From NCBI GenBank assembly GCA_028817635.1, contig JAPPPH010000028.1:1268-9338 (forward strand): a stretch of DNA of 8,071 nucleotides, read 5' to 3'. This document shows, piece by piece, positions 6,244 through 8,071 of the stretch (its first letter is position 1; the number at the start of each line of letters is the position of its first letter). The notes under the pieces were generated by a model, which searched no databases, was not told where the DNA came from, and was given only the letters and a program-made list of their open reading frames with translations. The stretch is from Verrucomicrobiales bacterium. GTDB lineage: Bacteria; Verrucomicrobiota; Verrucomicrobiia; Limisphaerales; UBA1096. The position numbers and the translations under genes were made by a program.

Positions 6244-7560
6244 TCAATCGAGGTGATGCTCGCCTTCGAGCCGGTTCCAAACCAGTTGATCGAGTTCCTC
6301 GCGAATGCCGTCGTGCTGGATGCGATCGACAATCTCACCGGCGAAACCGTGCATCAACATTCGGCGTGCGGTCTTGGTGTCGAGCCCGCGGGCGCGCAGG
6401 TAAAAGATCGCGTCGTCGTCCAGTTCGCCGATGGTGGCTCCGTGGGTGCACTTCACGTCGTCCGCATAAATCTCGAGTTGAGGCTTGGTGTTGGTGGTGG
6501 CGTTGTCGCTGAGGATCAGGTTTTTGTTTGTCTGCTTGGCATCGGTTTTTTGTGCGACGGGCTGCACGAGGATTCGCCCGTGAAACACCCCGCGCGACTG
6601 GTCGTCGAGGATGCCGTTGAAGTACTCGTGGCTGTCGCAGTGTGGTGCGGCGTGGTCGACGATCATGTGGTGATCGGCAAGCTGGTCGGCACGCGTCATG
6701 TACAGCCCGTTGAGCACGCACTCGATGCCAGGCTTGGCCAAGCGCATGCGCAGGTTGTTCCGCGAGAGTCGTGCGCCAAGTGCGAACGAATGAAATGCGT
6801 AACGGGCGTCATCGCTCAGCTCTGAGTGCAGCGAGGCCAGGTGGATCGCGTTGATCGACTGATCCTGAAATTTGATGTGCTCGAGATTGGCTCCGGCACC
6901 GACACACGTCTCGGTTACGACGTTGGTGCTGGCCGCCGCTTGGCCAAGCGAGAGGTGCGACTCGATGATCGTGCCTTGAGCGTTGGCTTCAGCCTCAATC
7001 CAGTTGCGGATGTGTGCCGCCTGACCGGCTTCGTTTGCCGTGGAAAGGAAAACGAGGTGAACCGGCTTGGCCAAGCGGCCGTTGGCCGGGATCCGAATCA
7101 ACGCGCCATCCGTGAAAAAAGCGTCGTTCAATGCGATGAACGGATTCTGGTCATTGGCAGAGAGCGAACCAATTTCGTTTTCCAAACCGCTCAAGCTCCT
7201 GCTGAGATTCGTGACGGTGACGCCGTCCGGTTGCTCAGAGATTATCGAGAGGTCGCTCGAAAAATGGCCGTCGATGAAAACGAGACGATCAACGTCGTGC
7301 TGGCCAAAAGTGATGTCGGCAATATCCGCCTGGCCAAGCGCTTGGCCAAGCGGCTCGAGTGTCGGGAGGAAAGGCAGATCGGTCAGTGGCTTGAGGCTGG
7401 TGAAGCGCCAATCCTCGTCGCCCGTCGTGGGGTATCCCCGTTCCGCAAAACGGGCCAAGCCAGCCTTGCGAAGCGGTAGCAACGGGCCACCGGCCTGCTC
7501 CACTTGGGCAAATGCCTCGACCGGTGCCGGAGGCGTTTTGTTGGTGGTTGCGCTGCTCAT
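6244..7560 (-). CDS. sufD: SufD, subunit of the SufBCD Fe-S scaffold
   Basis: Beta-helix protein that pairs with SufB and two SufC ATPases to form the cytoplasmic SufBC2D scaffold; SufD is needed for iron entry. It has 438 residues, normal for SufD. The N-terminal helical part carries GDEDWRFTSLKPL (47-59). The C-terminal core has VFHGRILVQPVAQKTDAKQTNKNLIL, then YADDVKCTHGATIGELDDDAIFYLRARGLD, with His373 in CTHG at the place of the functional E. coli His360. The final MLMHGFAGEIVDRI helix is the part that docks to SufC. SufD rather than SufB is chosen on length and on the N-terminus. The ATG overlaps the sufC stop (ATGA). The gene contains four palindromic repeat sites, encoding LGQALGQA (71-78), RLAK (162-165), SLGQA (204-208) and RLAK (273-276). 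Confidence 0.94.
   Translation of the reverse strand: MSSATTNKTPPAPVEAFAQVEQAGGPLLPLRKAGLARFAERGYPTTGDEDWRFTSLKPLTDLPFLPTLEPLGQALGQADIADITFGQHDVDRLVFIDGHFSSDLSIISEQPDGVTVTNLSRSLSGLENEIGSLSANDQNPFIALNDAFFTDGALIRIPANGRLAKPVHLVFLSTANEAGQAAHIRNWIEAEANAQGTIIESHLSLGQAAASTNVVTETCVGAGANLEHIKFQDQSINAIHLASLHSELSDDARYAFHSFALGARLSRNNLRMRLAKPGIECVLNGLYMTRADQLADHHMIVDHAAPHCDSHEYFNGILDDQSRGVFHGRILVQPVAQKTDAKQTNKNLILSDNATTNTKPQLEIYADDVKCTHGATIGELDDDAIFYLRARGLDTKTARRMLMHGFAGEIVDRIQHDGIREELDQLVWNRLEGEHHLD
6732..6743. repeat. Palindromic repeat in sufD (copy 1)
   Basis: An exact copy of the 12-base palindrome GCTTGGCCAAGC, read as RLAKP in sufD. The outer flank is G on the left and G on the right, so the palindrome ends at 12 bases. 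Confidence 0.9.
6937..6950. repeat. Palindromic repeat in sufD (copy 2)
   Basis: CGCTTGGCCAAGCG is a perfect 14-base palindrome. Here it is read in the other frame, as SLGQA, showing that the DNA word and not the peptide is shared. Confidence 0.9.
7065..7076. repeat. Palindromic repeat in sufD (copy 3)
   Basis: An exact 12-base copy, flanked by GGC on the left and GGCC on the right, read as GRLAKP in sufD. Confidence 0.9.
7328..7351. repeat. Palindromic repeat, tandem pair, in sufD (copy 4)
   Basis: An exact copy at 7340-7351 is preceded in 12-nt register by a copy with one mismatch (7328-7339). It is read as LGQALGQA near the SufD N-terminus. The 12-nt unit keeps the reading frame when it is duplicated. 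Confidence 0.9.
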
Positions 7561-8071
7561 GCGGCGTCCCGAATCAGCCAGTCGTAGCCTTTTTCCTCCA
7601 GTTCATGCGCGAGCGTCTTGTCGCCGGACTTGATGATGCGGCCGTCGTAAAGCACGTGCACAAAGTCCGGCACGATGTAGTCGAGCAGTCGCTGGTAGTG
7701 CGTGATGACGACCTGCGCGTTGTCCGGCCCCTTGAGGCGATTGACGCCGTCGGCCACGATGCGGAGTGCGTCGATGTCCAGCCCCGAGTCGGTCTCGTCG
7801 AGAACAGCCAGCTTGGGATTAAGCATCGTCATCTGCAGAATCTCGTTGCGCTTTTTTTCGCCTCCGGAAAAACCGGCGTTGACCGGGCGCTTGAGGAAAT
7901 CCTCGCTCAGGCCAAGCTCCTTCATTTTCGCCTTCACCGCCTTGAGAAAGTTCATCGCATCGAGTTCCTCCTCGCCGCGGTGTTTGCGAATCTCGTTGGC
8001 GGGGGTCGGCTTTAAGAAGGCGCTGTGGGCGGCGGGGGGTGGGTGGGGGTGGGGGGGGGCGGGGAGGGCGG
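7557..8071 (-). CDS. sufC: SufC ATPase of the SufBCD complex, C-terminal part
   Basis: ABC-type ATPase that drives the SufBCD scaffold. The window holds the C-terminal two thirds at most. The ABC signature NAGFSGGEKKRNEILQM, Walker B and D-loop LAVLDETDSGLDIDAL, and H-loop VVITHYQRLLDYI are intact, followed by the typical PDFVHVLYDGRIIKSGD...GYDWL end. Upstream, EIRKHRGEEELDAMNFLKAVKAKM is normal for SufC. Beyond about 8000 the frame reads PTPKLFAS-type and then proline/histidine-rich residues that do not match the family, although no stop appears. The Walker A region and true start lie past the window. The bad stretch coincides with the G-rich end sequence, so the gene is probably intact in the cell. 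sufB would be expected further upstream. Confidence 0.92.
   Translation of the reverse strand, partial: ALPAPPHPHPPPAAHSAFLKPTPANEIRKHRGEEELDAMNFLKAVKAKMKELGLSEDFLKRPVNAGFSGGEKKRNEILQMTMLNPKLAVLDETDSGLDIDALRIVADGVNRLKGPDNAQVVITHYQRLLDYIVPDFVHVLYDGRIIKSGDKTLAHELEEKGYDWLIRDAA
8025..8071. other. G-rich low-complexity end of the window, probable assembly artefact
   Basis: From about 8034 the plus strand is almost only G, broken by single T, C or A bases. It falls where SufC should have conserved residues upstream of its RKHRG segment, and the encoded residues are Pro/His-rich instead. Read-end or contig-end noise explains this best. Formally the runs also fit a G-quadruplex pattern. Confidence 0.7.

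Noticed and set aside
5808..6338. Longer sufE starting at the ATG at 6338
   Set aside because: It would overlap sufD by about 95 nt with non-SufE residues; the GTG at 6242, one base after the sufD stop, begins the homology.
6142..6825. 227-codon plus-strand open frame opposite sufD (with similar ones at 4144-4836 and 6826-7479)
   Set aside because: These are shadows of sufD and sufS codon bias, without ribosome sites or recognisable domains.
3750..7351. Reading the palindromic copies as a CRISPR array or as IS ends
   Set aside because: Copies are 12-16 bases, irregularly spaced by hundreds of bases, inside intact genes, with no spacers, cas genes or transposase.

Overview
This window looks like an ordinary chromosomal stretch from a Gram-negative, moderately GC-rich bacterium. 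A Verrucomicrobiota-type organism is my best guess. It rests on the feel of the MurJ and PII proteins and the scarcity of Shine-Dalgarno sequences, not on a search, so confidence is low to moderate. No tRNA, rRNA, CRISPR array, phage gene or transposase is visible.

Layout. Positions 1-168 (minus) hold the first 56 codons of a PII signal-transduction gene (glnB/glnK type). The 298 nt between its start and murJ contain a near-perfect sigma-54 promoter facing glnB, a strong hairpin in the predicted glnB leader, a weaker inverted repeat, and a possible 19-codon leader ORF with a good ribosome site just ahead of murJ. Positions 467-2050 (plus) encode the lipid II flippase MurJ. Positions 2108-2953 (plus) encode PurU, formyltetrahydrofolate deformylase. 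From 2963 to the right-hand end, everything is on the minus strand and forms one SUF iron-sulfur assembly operon. In transcription order it reads sufC (5' part lost at the window edge), sufD, sufE, sufT, sufS, a CxxC/rhodanese-like protein, and an IscU/NifU-type scaffold. Junctions are -4, +1, 0, -1, -1 and 0 nt, so the genes are very probably translationally coupled.

How the genes work together. SufS takes sulfur from cysteine and SufE accepts the persulfide. SufC and SufD (with SufB, expected beyond the right edge) form the ATP-driven scaffold. The IscU/NifU-like protein is a second scaffold or sulfur acceptor. SufT (MIP18/DUF59 type) helps cluster maturation or delivery. The rhodanese-like protein lacks its catalytic cysteine, so it is more likely an adaptor or sensor than a sulfurtransferase. 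glnB, murJ and purU have no evident functional link to the suf genes.

Most unusual signal. A 12-base perfect palindrome, GCTTGGCCAAGC, occurs exactly six times, always inside suf coding sequence. Two of these have an adjacent near-perfect tandem copy in 12-nt register. It is read in two different codon frames (LAKR and LGQA), so the conserved thing is the DNA word and not a peptide. It resembles the highly iterated palindromes (HIP1) of cyanobacteria, but with a different sequence. Separately, the last ~40-70 bases at the right edge turn into G-rich low-complexity sequence that destroys conserved SufC residues, most likely a contig-end artefact.
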